Source of the DNA: Streptacidiphilus albus JL83
GTDB lineage: Bacteria; Actinomycetota; Actinomycetes; Streptomycetales; Streptomycetaceae
Length of the DNA stretch: 64,000 nt
Reading direction: 5' to 3'
Assembly (NCBI RefSeq): GCF_000744705.1
Contig: NZ_JQML01000001.1
Location: 3,110,017-3,174,016 of the forward strand
This document shows, piece after piece, positions 15,903 through 25,558 of the stretch (position 1 is the first letter of the stretch; each line of letters starts with the position of its first letter). Made by a program: the position numbers and the translations under genes. The notes below the pieces were generated by a model that was not told where the DNA came from, made no database searches, and saw only the letters and a program-made list of their open reading frames with translations.

Positions 15903-16745
15903 ATGCCCGGGACCGCGAAGGTCAGCCAGGTCACACAGCGCACACAGCTCACGCCGGTTTCCGTCACCGTTGCCGGCAACGGCGCCGGCCTCGTTCTCGC
16001 CCACGGTGCGGGAGGCAGCGTCGAGGCGAACTACGGCCCGATCCTCGACGCGCTCACGGCCGGGCATACGGTCGTCGGCATCGACTACCCCGGCACCGGT
16101 GCCTCGCCCCGCTCCGAGACACCGCTGGACGAGGACTGGCTCGCCGATCAACTCGTCGCGGCGGCCGTCGCGGAGGGCCTGGAGACCTTCGCGGTCTCGG
16201 GCTTCTCCCTCGGCGGTCCGATCGCCGTCCGCGCGGCCGCCCGCCATCCCGAGCGCGTCACCGCGTTGATCCTCACCGCGACCTTCGCGCACGCCGACAC
16301 CCGCCTGGCACTCTCCGCCCGTCTCTGGCGCGACCTCCACGCCGCCGGCGACATCTACCGCCTGGCCCAGTTCCTCACCCTCGTCGGATTCAGCACCCAG
16401 GCGCTCGCCGCGATCCCGGAGGCCCAGCTCGGGCAAGCGCTGAAGGACTTCGCCGCCGCAATACCCGCCGGCACCCCGGAGCACACCGAACTCGTCGAGC
16501 GCATCGACGTCCGGGCCGACCTCGCCGGCATCACGGTCCCGACACTCGTCATCGTCACCGCGAACGACGCCCTGGTCGATCCCTCGCTCCAGCGCGAGCT
16601 GGCCGCAGCCATCCCCACGGCCAAGACCGTCGACATCCCCACCGGTCACCTCCCGATGGCCGAGCGTCCCGAGCATTGGCAGCAGCTCATCACCGACTTC
16701 CTCGGCTCCATCGAGCCCATCGAGCCCGCCACCAAGGAGAACTGA
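15903..16745 (+). CDS. Alpha/beta hydrolase
   Basis: 280 residues from the ATG at 15903, with GGGAGGGA upstream. The fold is clear. The early strand VTVAGNGAGLVLAHGAGGS carries the oxyanion-hole HGAGG. The nucleophile elbow GFSLGG (Ser near residue 102) is followed by PIAVRAAARHPERVTALIL. The acid is in TANDALVDPSL, and the catalytic His is near the end in TGHLPMAERPEHW. The segment GIDYPGTGASPRS is typical of esterase/epoxide-hydrolase-like members. It is cytoplasmic. It is followed 5 bp later by a quinone oxidoreductase gene and divergent from the TetR gene, so the pair probably handles a small reactive or aromatic compound sensed by the repressor. The substrate is unknown. Confidence 0.88.
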   Translation: MPGTAKVSQVTQRTQLTPVSVTVAGNGAGLVLAHGAGGSVEANYGPILDALTAGHTVVGIDYPGTGASPRSETPLDEDWLADQLVAAAVAEGLETFAVSGFSLGGPIAVRAAARHPERVTALILTATFAHADTRLALSARLWRDLHAAGDIYRLAQFLTLVGFSTQALAAIPEAQLGQALKDFAAAIPAGTPEHTELVERIDVRADLAGITVPTLVIVTANDALVDPSLQRELAAAIPTAKTVDIPTGHLPMAERPEHWQQLITDFLGSIEPIEPATKEN

Positions 16746-16750
16746 GCAGC

Positions 16751-17686
16751 ATGCGCGCGATCACTCAGCACGCCTTCGGCAACCCCGATGTCCTCGAAGT
16801 CGCCGAGGTCCCCAAGCCGGTCCCGATCCCGTCCGAGGTGCTGGTCCGGGTCCACGCCGCCTCGATCAACCCCGTCGACACCTATGTCCGCTCCGGCGCC
16901 TTCCCGCTGCTCGGAGAGCCGCCGTTCATCCTCGGCTGGGACATCTCAGGCGTCGTGGAGGAAGTCGTGCCCGGCGTGACCCGCTTCGGCGTCGGCGACG
17001 AGGTGTTCGGCATGCCGTTCTTCCCCAGGGCAGGGAGCGCCTTCGCCGACTACGTCGCCGTCCCGTCGCGGCAACTCGCCATGAAGCCTGTGAATCTCAC
17101 GCACATTGAGGCGGCGTCCGTCCCGCTCGCGGGCCTGACCGCCTGGCAGGCCCTCGTCGACACCGCAGGCGTCACCGAAGGCGACCGGGTACTGATCCAC
17201 GGGGGCGCCGGCGGCGTCGGCCACTTCGCCATCCAGATCGCCAAGGCCAGGTGCGCCCACGTCACGACCACCGCCAGCTCCGCCAAGCACGAGTTCGTCA
17301 AGGATCTCGGCGCGGACGAGGTGATCGACTACCGCACGGCCGACTTCGCAAGGCGACTCCGCGAGACCGGCGTCGACGTCGTTCTGGACGCGGTCGGCGG
17401 CTACGGTGACGCCTCGATCGCCGCCCTCAGGCCCGGCGGCCGGTTCATCACCATCGTCGAGCGCACCGACCGCGACCTCGCGCGCCGCATCGAGGCGGCC
17501 GGACGCCGCTTCGCGGGAGTCACCGTCGAGCCCGACCACACCGGCCTGGAGCGGCTCGCCGCACTCGCCACCAACGGTGCGTTGCGGCCGCACATCCAAC
17601 AGACGTTCCCGCTGGCGGAGTCCGCCGAGGCGCACCGACTGGTCGAGTCGGGCCGCACAGTCGGCAAGATCGTGCTGACGGTGTAG
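16751..17686 (+). CDS. NADP-dependent quinone-type oxidoreductase (MDR family)
   Basis: 311 residues from the ATG at 16751; the frame is open further upstream but overlaps the hydrolase. The GroES-like N-terminal domain begins MRAITQHAFGNPDVLEV and carries INPVDTYVRSGAFP and GWDISGVVEEVVPGV. The nucleotide-binding motif is HGGAGGVGHFAIQIAKA (about residues 150-166), followed by TTASSAKHEFVKDLGADEVIDY, written here as two overlapping short parts of the coenzyme loop. The zinc ligands of classical alcohol dehydrogenases are absent, so this is a zinc-independent quinone reductase-type enzyme (zeta-crystallin/AdhP-like group). It is co-transcribed with the hydrolase (5-bp gap) under the divergent TetR protein. 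Confidence 0.88.
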   Translation: MRAITQHAFGNPDVLEVAEVPKPVPIPSEVLVRVHAASINPVDTYVRSGAFPLLGEPPFILGWDISGVVEEVVPGVTRFGVGDEVFGMPFFPRAGSAFADYVAVPSRQLAMKPVNLTHIEAASVPLAGLTAWQALVDTAGVTEGDRVLIHGGAGGVGHFAIQIAKARCAHVTTTASSAKHEFVKDLGADEVIDYRTADFARRLRETGVDVVLDAVGGYGDASIAALRPGGRFITIVERTDRDLARRIEAAGRRFAGVTVEPDHTGLERLAALATNGALRPHIQQTFPLAESAEAHRLVESGRTVGKIVLTV

Positions 17687-17782
17687 CGAGCGCATCGCAC
17701 CCGTGGCCGAGCAGCCGGGCAGGACCGGGTTCGTACCACCGACTGCCGACTGCCGACTCCGCCGAGCTCGCGTCGGCCGGCC

Positions 17783-18355
17783 TCAGGGGTGGGGCGTGCC
17801 GGGCCAGCTGCCCTGGGCGTTGAGGTTGAGGATGAGCGCGGCAATGTTCCAGGCGTCGTCCTCACCGCTGTGGTGGCGTCCTTCCAGTGGCAGTTCGGCG
17901 ATCCGCAGCGCCTGGGCCATCCCAGGTCGCTTGCGCAGTTGGTGGGCCCGAGCGAAGACCGCCTTGGCGTTGGTGTGCTGGTGGCCGAAGGGGTACGGGG
18001 TACCGGTCGCCTGGCACTGCCGGGTGAACTGGTGCCGGTCGTAGTCACCCCAACTGGCCCACGGGCGCGTCCCGGCGCGGTGTTCGGCTGCCAGGAGCCG
18101 GCACGCGCCGTCGAAGTCCAGGCCGGTGTCCACCTCGGCCTGGGTCAGTCCGGTCAGCTCGGTGCAGAAGGCACTGACGGCGGATCGGGCCGGTCGCACC
18201 AGAATGCGGTGCTTCCCGATCCGCTCGCCCGTTCCGAGATCGACGACGGTCAGGCCGATCTCGATGATCTCGTTGACCGCCCCGACGGGTGGCTCGCCGT
18301 CCCAGCACGTCGCCTCGACGTCGACGACGTTCAGCAACTCTTCGCTTCTCTCCAT
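17783..18355 (-). CDS. DEDDh 3'-5' exonuclease (ERI1/KapD-like)
   Basis: 190 residues from the ATG at 18355. Motif I is VDVEATCWDG (Asp12, Glu14). The motif II region is SWGDYDRHQFTRQC, and motif III is HHSGEDDAWNIAALI with the His and Asp of the DEDDh group. The EATCW form and the segment NEIIEIGLTVVDLGTGE are typical of the ERI1/KapD subgroup, which trims RNA 3' ends in eukaryotes. In bacteria the substrate is uncertain (RNA or single-stranded DNA). It is a single-domain cytoplasmic enzyme. It is preceded by a 145-bp gap and then the decayed SWIM gene, both on the minus strand. Confidence 0.85.
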   Translation of the reverse strand: MERSEELLNVVDVEATCWDGEPPVGAVNEIIEIGLTVVDLGTGERIGKHRILVRPARSAVSAFCTELTGLTQAEVDTGLDFDGACRLLAAEHRAGTRPWASWGDYDRHQFTRQCQATGTPYPFGHQHTNAKAVFARAHQLRKRPGMAQALRIAELPLEGRHHSGEDDAWNIAALILNLNAQGSWPGTPHP

Positions 18356-18500
18356 GGCGCCGAGCGTAGAGAGCCGGTCGCCAGCACGTCGCCTCGTTTT
18401 CCATGGGCCGACCGCGTCCGACGGAGGCCGCGTGCCGCCGACTGTCAGGTGTTCGCGGGCCGTGCTTTGCGTGCTCACGGGCCCTTTCCGGGTGCGGCGG

Positions 18501-19084
18501 TCACAGGCCGTGCTGGTCGAGGATCTTCATCAGGTTGCGCTTGCGCTTCTGTTCGGCGCGAAGGCCGGCCAAGTAGGTCTCGAACTCCGCTGTGGTTCCG
18601 AGGTGTTGGTGACAGTTGCGGGCGCGCAGGAGGAGCCGGGCGATTTCCTGGTACGTAGCGTCCCCGGTGACGGTCTTGAGGGGCTCGATGGCACGCAGGT
18701 ACACCTCCAGCGCCTCGGCGGGGCGGTCGTCGGCGAGGTGGTCGGCCCGGGTGAGCTGCTGCCGTGCGGTGGCCACGCCGGGAGCGGCGGTCCAGGCGGC
18801 GGCGATGTCGCCGTCGTCGATCAGGGCGTCGATCCACACCGTTGGGCCGTGCCAGGTCCGTGCAGCGTCCTTCACGGCGTCGGCGCGCAGCAGTTCCAGC
18901 GCCGGTCCGCGCTCGGCCTGCCAGCACTCGGCGGCACGCGCGGCTGCGCGCAGCTGCTGGTAGGCGGTCAGGGTACGGTCGGCGCGAAGACGGTCACGGC
19001 GTACCGCGACGGCGTCGGCTCGAACGAGCGTGGTCCGGCTGCCGCCCGCAGATCCGCCTGCGTGAAGCCGATGACGACTGCCAT
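18501..19084 (-). pseudogene. Decayed SWIM zinc-finger protein gene (core deleted)
   Basis: An ATG at 19084 opens a short frame reading VIGFTQADLRAAAGPRSFE, the usual beginning of actinobacterial SWIM zinc-finger proteins, but it stops at 18968. From about 18980 a different frame continues with LTAYQQLRAAARAAECW, then PAEALEVYLRAIEPL, YQEIARLLLRARNCH and AEQKRKRNLMKILDQHGL, which is the normal C terminus of that family. The whole middle, including the CxC...CxH finger, is gone and the two ends are out of frame. An intact relative of this family starts at 63621 in this window. The C-terminal 124-residue frame alone (18501-18875) could still be translated, but nothing suggests it is functional. 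Confidence 0.7.
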
Positions 19085-19224
19085 ACCAGCGTGACCGTCC
19101 CCTTCATATGCGCGTCGGGCCGCGTACCCGCCCGACCCCGGCTTCGAGTATCCCGAACTCCGGGCCGGCGGTGCGCGGGCGTACGTAGTAGCCATACCCG
19201 CTCCCGTGCCGGGGAGATCGTGCG

Positions 19225-20157
19225 CTAGGCACGCTCGGTGAGCAAGGTGGCCAGGCGGTCGACGAATTCGGTGAGCCGGTCCAGCCGCGGTCCGCTGCGG
19301 GCAATGCGGAACCCGTGGCGGCGGGCCCCGAACGCGGCCTGGACAGCGTGGAACTGGGCCCAACGGCGGGCACATTCGCGATCGAGCTCCGCAGCCTCGA
19401 CGAAGACATCCAGCGTGCGGCGGACAGCCGTACGCAGGTCGTCTGCTTCGAGAAGCCGCAGCGCGCGCGACTTGAGCAGCGTGCCGCCGTCGTAGGCGGG
19501 ATCTCCGGCGTAGCCCTTGGGGTCGACGGCCAACCAGGGCTCACGGTCGGCGCGCAGGATGTTTCGGGCATGGAGGTCGCCGTGGACCAGGGTGTCCGAC
19601 TCGATGTGCCCCAGCTCGCGTACGGTCGCCACGGCGGCGTCCACGGCGTAACGCGACAGTGGGTGTGTCAGCTCTGCGGCGTCCTTGCGCAGCTGCTCCT
19701 CCCAGGCAGCGGCCCGCTCGTGCAGCCGGGGCAGATTGGGCGGCGCGTGGACGGCCAGCCGACGATTGATCCGCCCCGCGACTGTCGCCACCTCGTCCTC
19801 GTCATCGACCTCTGCCAGGGTCGATGCCTGGACCCGCTCCAGCAGCATCGCGAAACGCTCGTCGTCGCGTTCGAGCAGCAGGACCGCGCCGCGCCCACCC
19901 CACGCCGCGAACGCGTCCGGCTCATGGGCGTTGCCGGGGTGCGGAAAGGACACCTTCAGCACAGCGGTCCCACCCGCCCGCCGTCGCACCGGGACGATCA
20001 GTCCGACACCCCCGTGCATGACCTCGCCGTCCGGCACGCACTCCCAGCGCCCCAGCAGCCCCTCCACGATCACCGGCAGCTCGGCCAACCACGCCGCTCC
20101 GCCCTCCCCCTCGCGTTCGACCGTGCTCCGCGAGAACGCCTCCGGTGTCCTGGTCAT
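19225..20157 (-). CDS. APH/streptomycin-kinase-like phosphotransferase coupled to jetD
   Basis: 310 residues from the ATG at 20157, which shares ATGA with the jetD stop. The protein kinase-like fold of aminoglycoside/hydroxyurea phosphotransferases is shown by an N-lobe with AVLKVSFPHPGNAHEPDAF (Lys near 85), the catalytic loop LVHGDLHARNIL (His-Gly-Asp, about residue 193-204) and the metal motif LAVDPKGYAGDPAYDGG. The match is best to the APH(6)/hydroxyurea-type group. Known members inactivate antibiotics, but many genomic relatives have unknown small-molecule substrates. Translation coupling to jetD is unusual, as Wadjet needs only JetA-D. It may simply be read through, or it could be an accessory. 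It is cytoplasmic. Confidence 0.85.
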   Translation of the reverse strand: MTRTPEAFSRSTVEREGEGGAAWLAELPVIVEGLLGRWECVPDGEVMHGGVGLIVPVRRRAGGTAVLKVSFPHPGNAHEPDAFAAWGGRGAVLLLERDDERFAMLLERVQASTLAEVDDEDEVATVAGRINRRLAVHAPPNLPRLHERAAAWEEQLRKDAAELTHPLSRYAVDAAVATVRELGHIESDTLVHGDLHARNILRADREPWLAVDPKGYAGDPAYDGGTLLKSRALRLLEADDLRTAVRRTLDVFVEAAELDRECARRWAQFHAVQAAFGARRHGFRIARSGPRLDRLTEFVDRLATLLTERA

Positions 20158-21443
20158 CCACTCGCCCTCCGCCCCGGGCCGGTGAGGTCGGCCAGCAGTA
20201 GCGGGAGCAGGCGCTCCTCCATCACGGCGCTGTCCTGGGCGGCCAACTCCTCGGCCAGGAAGGGGTCCCAGGGGCTGGCGGCCGGGGCGCCGACCAGCGG
20301 CGCGCCCGCGCCCTCGGCGAGGGCGGAGCGGTAGTCCGCGGCGGACATCCGCCAGTGGGTCGACCGGGGGGCGTCGAGCAGGGAACCCGCGATGCGGAGC
20401 CCGGCCCAGTCGAAGTCGGCGCGGACGTGCAGCCGGGCGCCGGCGCGGACGGCCGCGTCCAGCAGCCGGCGGCAGGCGGCCGAGGGCACGCCCTCGGTGC
20501 ACACCAGTGCCGCGCAGTCCTCCTCCAGCTCGGCGGCCGCAGCGCGCAGCACGGCCGGGTTCTCGCAGACGTAGAGGTCCCTGGCGGTGGGGGTGAGCGG
20601 ATCGAAGGTCAGCTGTTGCAGGGTCAGCCGGAAGGGGATGCCGAAGCCGGCCGCGTCGTCCAGCCAGCCGGCCACGACATGGTCCTCCCGCGCCCTGACG
20701 TTCAGCACCAGCACCTGGCTGGCCAGGTCGTCGGCGACGGCCCCGAAGCGCTCCCACAGCAGCCGCTGCCCGACCCGGTCGCGGGGCGGTTCGGTCTCCG
20801 CGCGCAGGGCCAGGGCGCGGAGCACCAGGGCAGCCAGCGGGCTCCCGGGGATCAGCGCCTTGGTGTCGCCGGTGGCACGCTCGGCCAGCACCGGGAGCGG
20901 CAGCAGTTCCCTGGAGGGCAGCCGCCCCTCGGACGGCAGCAGTTCGCTGGAGGGCAGCCGCTCCAGGACCGCGACGGCCCAGCCCAGCAGTTGACCGTCG
21001 CCCCGGCGCAGCAACCTGGTCAGCGTCCCGTCGGTGTCGACGGATTCGGCCCAGGCGGCGTACCAGGGTTCGGCGGCGTGGCGGCTGCGGGCCAGTGCGG
21101 CACGGAGCTCGTCGCGTTGGCCGGACTCGGTGCGGCGTTCGGCGGGGCGGTCGCGCAGCGGCCCGTCCAGCAGCGCCAGCACTGCGACCAGCCCCCGGCC
21201 GTAGGCGGTGTGGAGGGCGGCGTCGAGGTCGGCGAGGCCGACGGTGAGCCGCTTCGCGGTCTCCGGGCGGTAGCGGCCGGTGACGCCGATGACGGCGCGG
21301 CGCTCGGCCTCGTCCGGGGCGGTCAGGCCGATGGTGCCGTCCAGGGACCAGCCGTCGCGCTCCAGCCTGCGCCGGGCGGCGGCCAGAAGCCGCCGCCACT
21401 CCGGGCCGCGCAGTTCGTCGAGCGAGCGGGAGCCGGCGCTCAT
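20154..21443 (-). CDS. jetD: Wadjet type I nuclease subunit JetD (TIGR02679-type)
   Basis: 429 residues from the ATG at 21443, overlapping the jetC stop. The N-terminal ~220 residues match the DUF3323 part, with the start LDELRGPEWRRLLAAARRRL. The C-terminal part is the DUF2399 Toprim-like domain, with the motif YVCENPAVLRAAAA (Glu294) and the acidic pair in HVRADFDWAGLRIAG (Asp343, Asp345). JetD is the topoisomerase VI A-like nuclease that cuts DNA after the JetABC SMC motor has extruded a loop on a small circular plasmid (established for Wadjet). All catalytic residues seem kept, so the system is probably active. Confidence 0.93.
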   Translation of the reverse strand: MSAGSRSLDELRGPEWRRLLAAARRRLERDGWSLDGTIGLTAPDEAERRAVIGVTGRYRPETAKRLTVGLADLDAALHTAYGRGLVAVLALLDGPLRDRPAERRTESGQRDELRAALARSRHAAEPWYAAWAESVDTDGTLTRLLRRGDGQLLGWAVAVLERLPSSELLPSEGRLPSRELLPLPVLAERATGDTKALIPGSPLAALVLRALALRAETEPPRDRVGQRLLWERFGAVADDLASQVLVLNVRAREDHVVAGWLDDAAGFGIPFRLTLQQLTFDPLTPTARDLYVCENPAVLRAAAAELEEDCAALVCTEGVPSAACRRLLDAAVRAGARLHVRADFDWAGLRIAGSLLDAPRSTHWRMSAADYRSALAEGAGAPLVGAPAASPWDPFLAEELAAQDSAVMEERLLPLLLADLTGPGRRASG

Positions 21444-24400
21444 CCGGCTGCCTCGACCCGCCTGGTGCCGGGCGACCCGAGGGCCAGGGCAAGTTCCCCG
21501 GCGTCGTCGGCGAGCAGCCGGGAGCCGTCCCAGACCAGCAGCAGGGCACTGACCGTGTGCTCGGCCGGCGAGTGCGCCAGGTCGTAGTGGGCGGCGGCGG
21601 TGACCGAGCGGTGGGCGGCCCAGAGGTCGTAGCCGGTCATGAACAGATCGAGGTCGAACTGGGCGGCCAGGCTGAGGAGTTCGCCGCGTCCGGTGTCGTC
21701 GACCCCGGCGAAGGCCTCGTCCAGGGCGAGCAACCGGGGCGCGTGCGGCAGGGCGGAGTTGAGCATCGCTTGGGCGGCCGCGAACAGCGGCAGGTGCAGC
21801 GAGACGGACTGCTCACCGCCCGAGAGTCGGCTGTGCCGGGCCCGGGTCAGGGTCTCCTCGCTGCCGTCCGGGCGGACCAGCTGGAAGACGAACTGCCGCC
21901 AGTCGCGGTAGTCCAGGACCTCGGCCAGCAGCTCCCGGTAGGGGCGGTCGCGCCAGCGGGCCCTGGCGTTCTTGATCTGGGTGGCGAACAGGGCGCGCAT
22001 CCGGCCCAGGGCGTCCGGGCCGAGCCGGTTGGCGTCGGCGTCGAGCAGGGCGCAGACCGCGCGCTGCTCCTCGTCCAGCTTGTCGGCGAGGTGCCAGGCG
22101 ACGCCGACAGTGGTCCCCGAGGACATCCGGCGGGCCCGCATCTCCTTGTTCATCCGGCCGATCAGGTCGCGGGCGTCCACTGTGCGGTCGTGGATCTGCT
22201 GGGCCAGTCTGGTCAGCAGCGCGTCCTCCAGGATCCGCTGCTCCGAGTCGCTGAGCAGTTGCTGCTGGTCGCGGCGCGCGGCGGAGATACGCGCCGCGAA
22301 CGCGCCGACCGGCAGCGGGCCCTGCTCGTCGGCGATCCGGACCACGATGACGCCGTCCGCGCCGTCCCACTCGGGACGGTAGTCCTGGCCGGCGGCGCCG
22401 AGCTGGGACTGGAGCTCGTCCAGGGCCTTGGTGAGCCGGGTGGTGGACTGCTTGAGCGAGTTCTCGGTCGGGGTGAGCTCGCGGGTGGCGGCGAGGATCG
22501 CGTCATGGACGGAACGGACCGCCGCCGGCAGCTCCTCCTCGGCCCAGTCGGCCTCCTGGGCCGGCCAGTTCAGGCCGGGCGGGCACTTCAGCACGTCCAG
22601 CAGCTCGCGCTGGGCGTAGGGGGCGAGCTCGCGCGCGGTGGCGCGCTCCTCCGCTACGGCCACGGTGCGGGACTCGCGGGCGGCGGTGAGCCGTTCGGCG
22701 GCGGCGGACGCGGCGGTGAGGGCGGTGCGCTCGGCCGCGCGGGCGGCGGCCACCTCGGCCTCGGCCCCGGACCGGGCCGCTTCCGCCTCCTCGACCCTGG
22801 CCAGCACCTCGGTGGCGTCGGCGCCCACCGCCTCACGCAGGGCGTCGAGCTTGGCGCTCTCCTCGGCGCTCCGGCGGCGGGCGGCGCGTTCTGCCCCGGC
22901 CGCCGACTCCTGGTCCTCGGCGGCGAGTTCCATCCGGGTGTCGGCGGCGGCGACGGCGTCCTGCTGGCGGTCCTCCTCCCGGCGCTGCCCGGCCAGGGCT
23001 GCGGCGGCGGACCGGAAGCGGTGCACGGCGGCCTCGACCGCGTCCGTCCGCTCCGGGTCGATCCGGTGCTCGGCGGCGGCCCGGCGCACGGCCCGGTCGG
23101 TGACCCCGGTGGCGGCCACGGCCTCGTCGTAGGAGGACTGGGCGGCGTCGGCGGCCTCACGGGTGGCCCGCAGCCTGGCGTCGGCCCGGCCGAGGGCGGC
23201 CAGGGCGGCCAGCACCGGGGCGGGACGGGGCAGCGCGGCCCGGGCGGTGGCGAACCCGGCGAGGGCGTCGGCGCAGTCGGCCGCCTCGGTGTCGAGCCCG
23301 CTCAGCCGGTCCGCCAGCGTGGCGATCCGGGCGTCGCAGTCGGCCAGGCGCGCGGCCCGGCGGCGGGCGCGGGCGGTCGCGCCGATGTACTCGGCGTGCG
23401 GCTTGCGGTGCGCGCCCTGCTGCGCGCCCTGGGCGTAGCGGCCGTCGGCGGTGACCACGGCCGGACGCGAGGCCTCGGCGAGCTGCCCGCCGTCGGTGGC
23501 CAGCGAGCGCAGGATCGCAGTGACCCTGGCGGCCGGCACACCGGTGTCCTCCTCGGTGTCCTCCTCGGGCAGCAGCAGCTCGGCCAGGCTGGGACCGTCG
23601 ACGGCCGGTCCCGGGCGGAGGCAGGCATCGCTGGCGCCGGCCGCAGGCGGCCGGTCCTGCGGGTCGACCCAGGCGTCCAGCAGCCCGGCCGCCTCCAACG
23701 CCGCCTCCACACCGGCCGCCTGATCATCCGTCACCTCCGGTGCGAAGCTGACCAGTTGCCACAGCGGCGCACCCGGTCGGCCCTCGCGGGAGTCGGCCCT
23801 GGCCGGGTGGGCGGCGGGGGCGTCGTCGTGCTCGGCGGCGATCCTGACCCGCTCGGCCCCGGCCTGCTCCTGCTCGGCGGCGGTCCGGGCACGTTCGGCC
23901 CGCAGCTCGGCCTGGCGGTCGCGGAGCCGCTCGGTGGCGGGAGCGGTGGCGGCGGCGAAGACGTCGACCAGGGCCGGCGCGTCCGGCTCGCCGACGGCGG
24001 CCAGCGCCTCGGCCAGGGCCTCGCCCAATTCGTCGGCCACCCCCAGCTCGTCCGCGGCGCCGGCACCGGAGCCGGTGCCGGCCAGCAGTGCGCGGTACCG
24101 GGTCAGCCAGGCGTCGAGTTGCTCGGCGGCCCGCCCCCGGGACTCGGCGAGCGACTCGGCCGCTTCCTGCTCCGCCGTCTCGGCCCCGTCCACCGCGGCC
24201 TGGGCCCGGTCCAGGTTCGACCGGGCCAGGTCCCTGGCCTGTTCGGCCTGCCGGTGCGCGGCCAGCGCGGCCCGGGCGGCGCGTACCGCCTCGGTGCGCT
24301 CGGCGGCGCGCAGGCCGGCGCGTTGGGCCAGGACCTCGGGCGCGGCGTCGGCCGCTGTCCACTCCGCGCCGGCGGCTGCGGCGTGGTCGGCGAGCTCGGC

Positions 24401-25558
24401 GGCGGTCCGGGACACCGTCGCCGCCAGCTCGGCCAGCAGGGCACCGGCCCGCTCCAGTTCGGCCCTGGCCCGTCCGGTGGCGGCGGCACGGCGACCGTGC
24501 TCGGCCTCGGCCTCCCGCGCGGTCTGCTCACAGGTGCGGACCAGCCGCTCCAGGTCGGCCAGTTGCTCGACGGCCTGGTAGGCGGCGCTGGACTTCAACT
24601 GTTCCAGCCGGGCCCGCAGCCCGGCCAGGCCGTTCTCGGCGAGCTCCAGCCGGGTGGCCGCGGACTCCTGCCGCTCCTCGGCGGCGGCGAGGCCGGACGT
24701 GGCCTCGGCGACGGCGGTCCGGCGGTCGGCGGAGGACTCCCGACGGCGGGTCAGGGCGTCCGCGGCCCAGCGGGCGTGGACCCGGAGGTACGTGGTGTAG
24801 CTGGCGAGGAAGGCCGTGGTGGCCTCGTCGGCCGCGGTCAGGCCCTCCAGGGTGCGCTGGACCGCCTCCATGTCGTCGAAGGAGCGGGCCGCCTCGGCGA
24901 CCAGGTCGTCGTCGACCGGCCGCAGCCCGGCGCTGAGGGTGTCGGAGAGCTTGGCCGGGTCGAGGTTCTTCGCCAACTGCGGCCTGCGGAGCGTCAGGAT
25001 CAGGGTCAGCAGCTGTTCGTAGCGTTCCCGGCCGAGGCCGAACAGCCGGTGGTCGATCGCGGCGCGGTAGTCGGCGGCCGAGTCGTACAGCTGCTCTGCC
25101 GCCCCGGCCGCGTCCAGCTCCGCCGCCAACTGCTTCTTGGTCATCGGCCGGTCGTCGTCGGTGAACAGCGAGAAGTCCTCGCCGACCCTGCCCCGCGCGA
25201 CGAAGTGCCAGCGGACCGGCTGGTCCCGGTGCCGCTGGGCGTGGAGTCCGATGCCCACGGTGACGCAGTCCCCGGTGTCGCGGTGCCGCAGCTCCAGCCA
25301 GACGTAGCCGACCGCGTTGTCCTGGCCCCGGAACAGCAGGTTGGACTTCATGGTCCGGTCCTCGGCGGCGAACGGGTTCAACCGCTTGGGGTCGATCCTG
25401 CCGTCGAACACGAAGGGGAACAGGCACTCCAGTGCCTTGGTCTTGCCCGAGCCGTTGGGGCCGCGCAGCACCAGCCAGCCACCGGCGAAGGAGAACTCCT
25501 CGTCCCGGTAGTCCCACAGGTTGACGATGCCGGCGCGGGTGGGGACGTAGCGGCTCAC
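21440..25558 (-). CDS. jetC: Wadjet type I SMC-like ATPase JetC (TIGR02680-type)
   Basis: 1372 residues with a GTG start at 25558 overlapping the jetB stop by 4 bp. The ATPase head is split: Walker A GPNGSGKT at 33-40 in the N terminus. Near the C terminus are the signature RLSGGEQSVSLHL and the Walker B strand RLLALDEAFAGVDD. Between them lie about 1100 residues, mostly Ala/Glu/Arg-rich coiled coil (many AAAERRAEAEA-like heptads). This is the architecture of MukB/SMC-type motors, and the length matches TIGR02680 members. With JetA (kleisin) and JetB (KITE-like) it forms the loop-extruding complex that recognises small circular plasmids. Confidence 0.95.
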   Translation of the reverse strand: MSRYVPTRAGIVNLWDYRDEEFSFAGGWLVLRGPNGSGKTKALECLFPFVFDGRIDPKRLNPFAAEDRTMKSNLLFRGQDNAVGYVWLELRHRDTGDCVTVGIGLHAQRHRDQPVRWHFVARGRVGEDFSLFTDDDRPMTKKQLAAELDAAGAAEQLYDSAADYRAAIDHRLFGLGRERYEQLLTLILTLRRPQLAKNLDPAKLSDTLSAGLRPVDDDLVAEAARSFDDMEAVQRTLEGLTAADEATTAFLASYTTYLRVHARWAADALTRRRESSADRRTAVAEATSGLAAAEERQESAATRLELAENGLAGLRARLEQLKSSAAYQAVEQLADLERLVRTCEQTAREAEAEHGRRAAATGRARAELERAGALLAELAATVSRTAAELADHAAAAGAEWTAADAAPEVLAQRAGLRAAERTEAVRAARAALAAHRQAEQARDLARSNLDRAQAAVDGAETAEQEAAESLAESRGRAAEQLDAWLTRYRALLAGTGSGAGAADELGVADELGEALAEALAAVGEPDAPALVDVFAAATAPATERLRDRQAELRAERARTAAEQEQAGAERVRIAAEHDDAPAAHPARADSREGRPGAPLWQLVSFAPEVTDDQAAGVEAALEAAGLLDAWVDPQDRPPAAGASDACLRPGPAVDGPSLAELLLPEEDTEEDTGVPAARVTAILRSLATDGGQLAEASRPAVVTADGRYAQGAQQGAHRKPHAEYIGATARARRRAARLADCDARIATLADRLSGLDTEAADCADALAGFATARAALPRPAPVLAALAALGRADARLRATREAADAAQSSYDEAVAATGVTDRAVRRAAAEHRIDPERTDAVEAAVHRFRSAAAALAGQRREEDRQQDAVAAADTRMELAAEDQESAAGAERAARRRSAEESAKLDALREAVGADATEVLARVEEAEAARSGAEAEVAAARAAERTALTAASAAAERLTAARESRTVAVAEERATARELAPYAQRELLDVLKCPPGLNWPAQEADWAEEELPAAVRSVHDAILAATRELTPTENSLKQSTTRLTKALDELQSQLGAAGQDYRPEWDGADGVIVVRIADEQGPLPVGAFAARISAARRDQQQLLSDSEQRILEDALLTRLAQQIHDRTVDARDLIGRMNKEMRARRMSSGTTVGVAWHLADKLDEEQRAVCALLDADANRLGPDALGRMRALFATQIKNARARWRDRPYRELLAEVLDYRDWRQFVFQLVRPDGSEETLTRARHSRLSGGEQSVSLHLPLFAAAQAMLNSALPHAPRLLALDEAFAGVDDTGRGELLSLAAQFDLDLFMTGYDLWAAHRSVTAAAHYDLAHSPAEHTVSALLLVWDGSRLLADDAGELALALGSPGTRRVEAAG

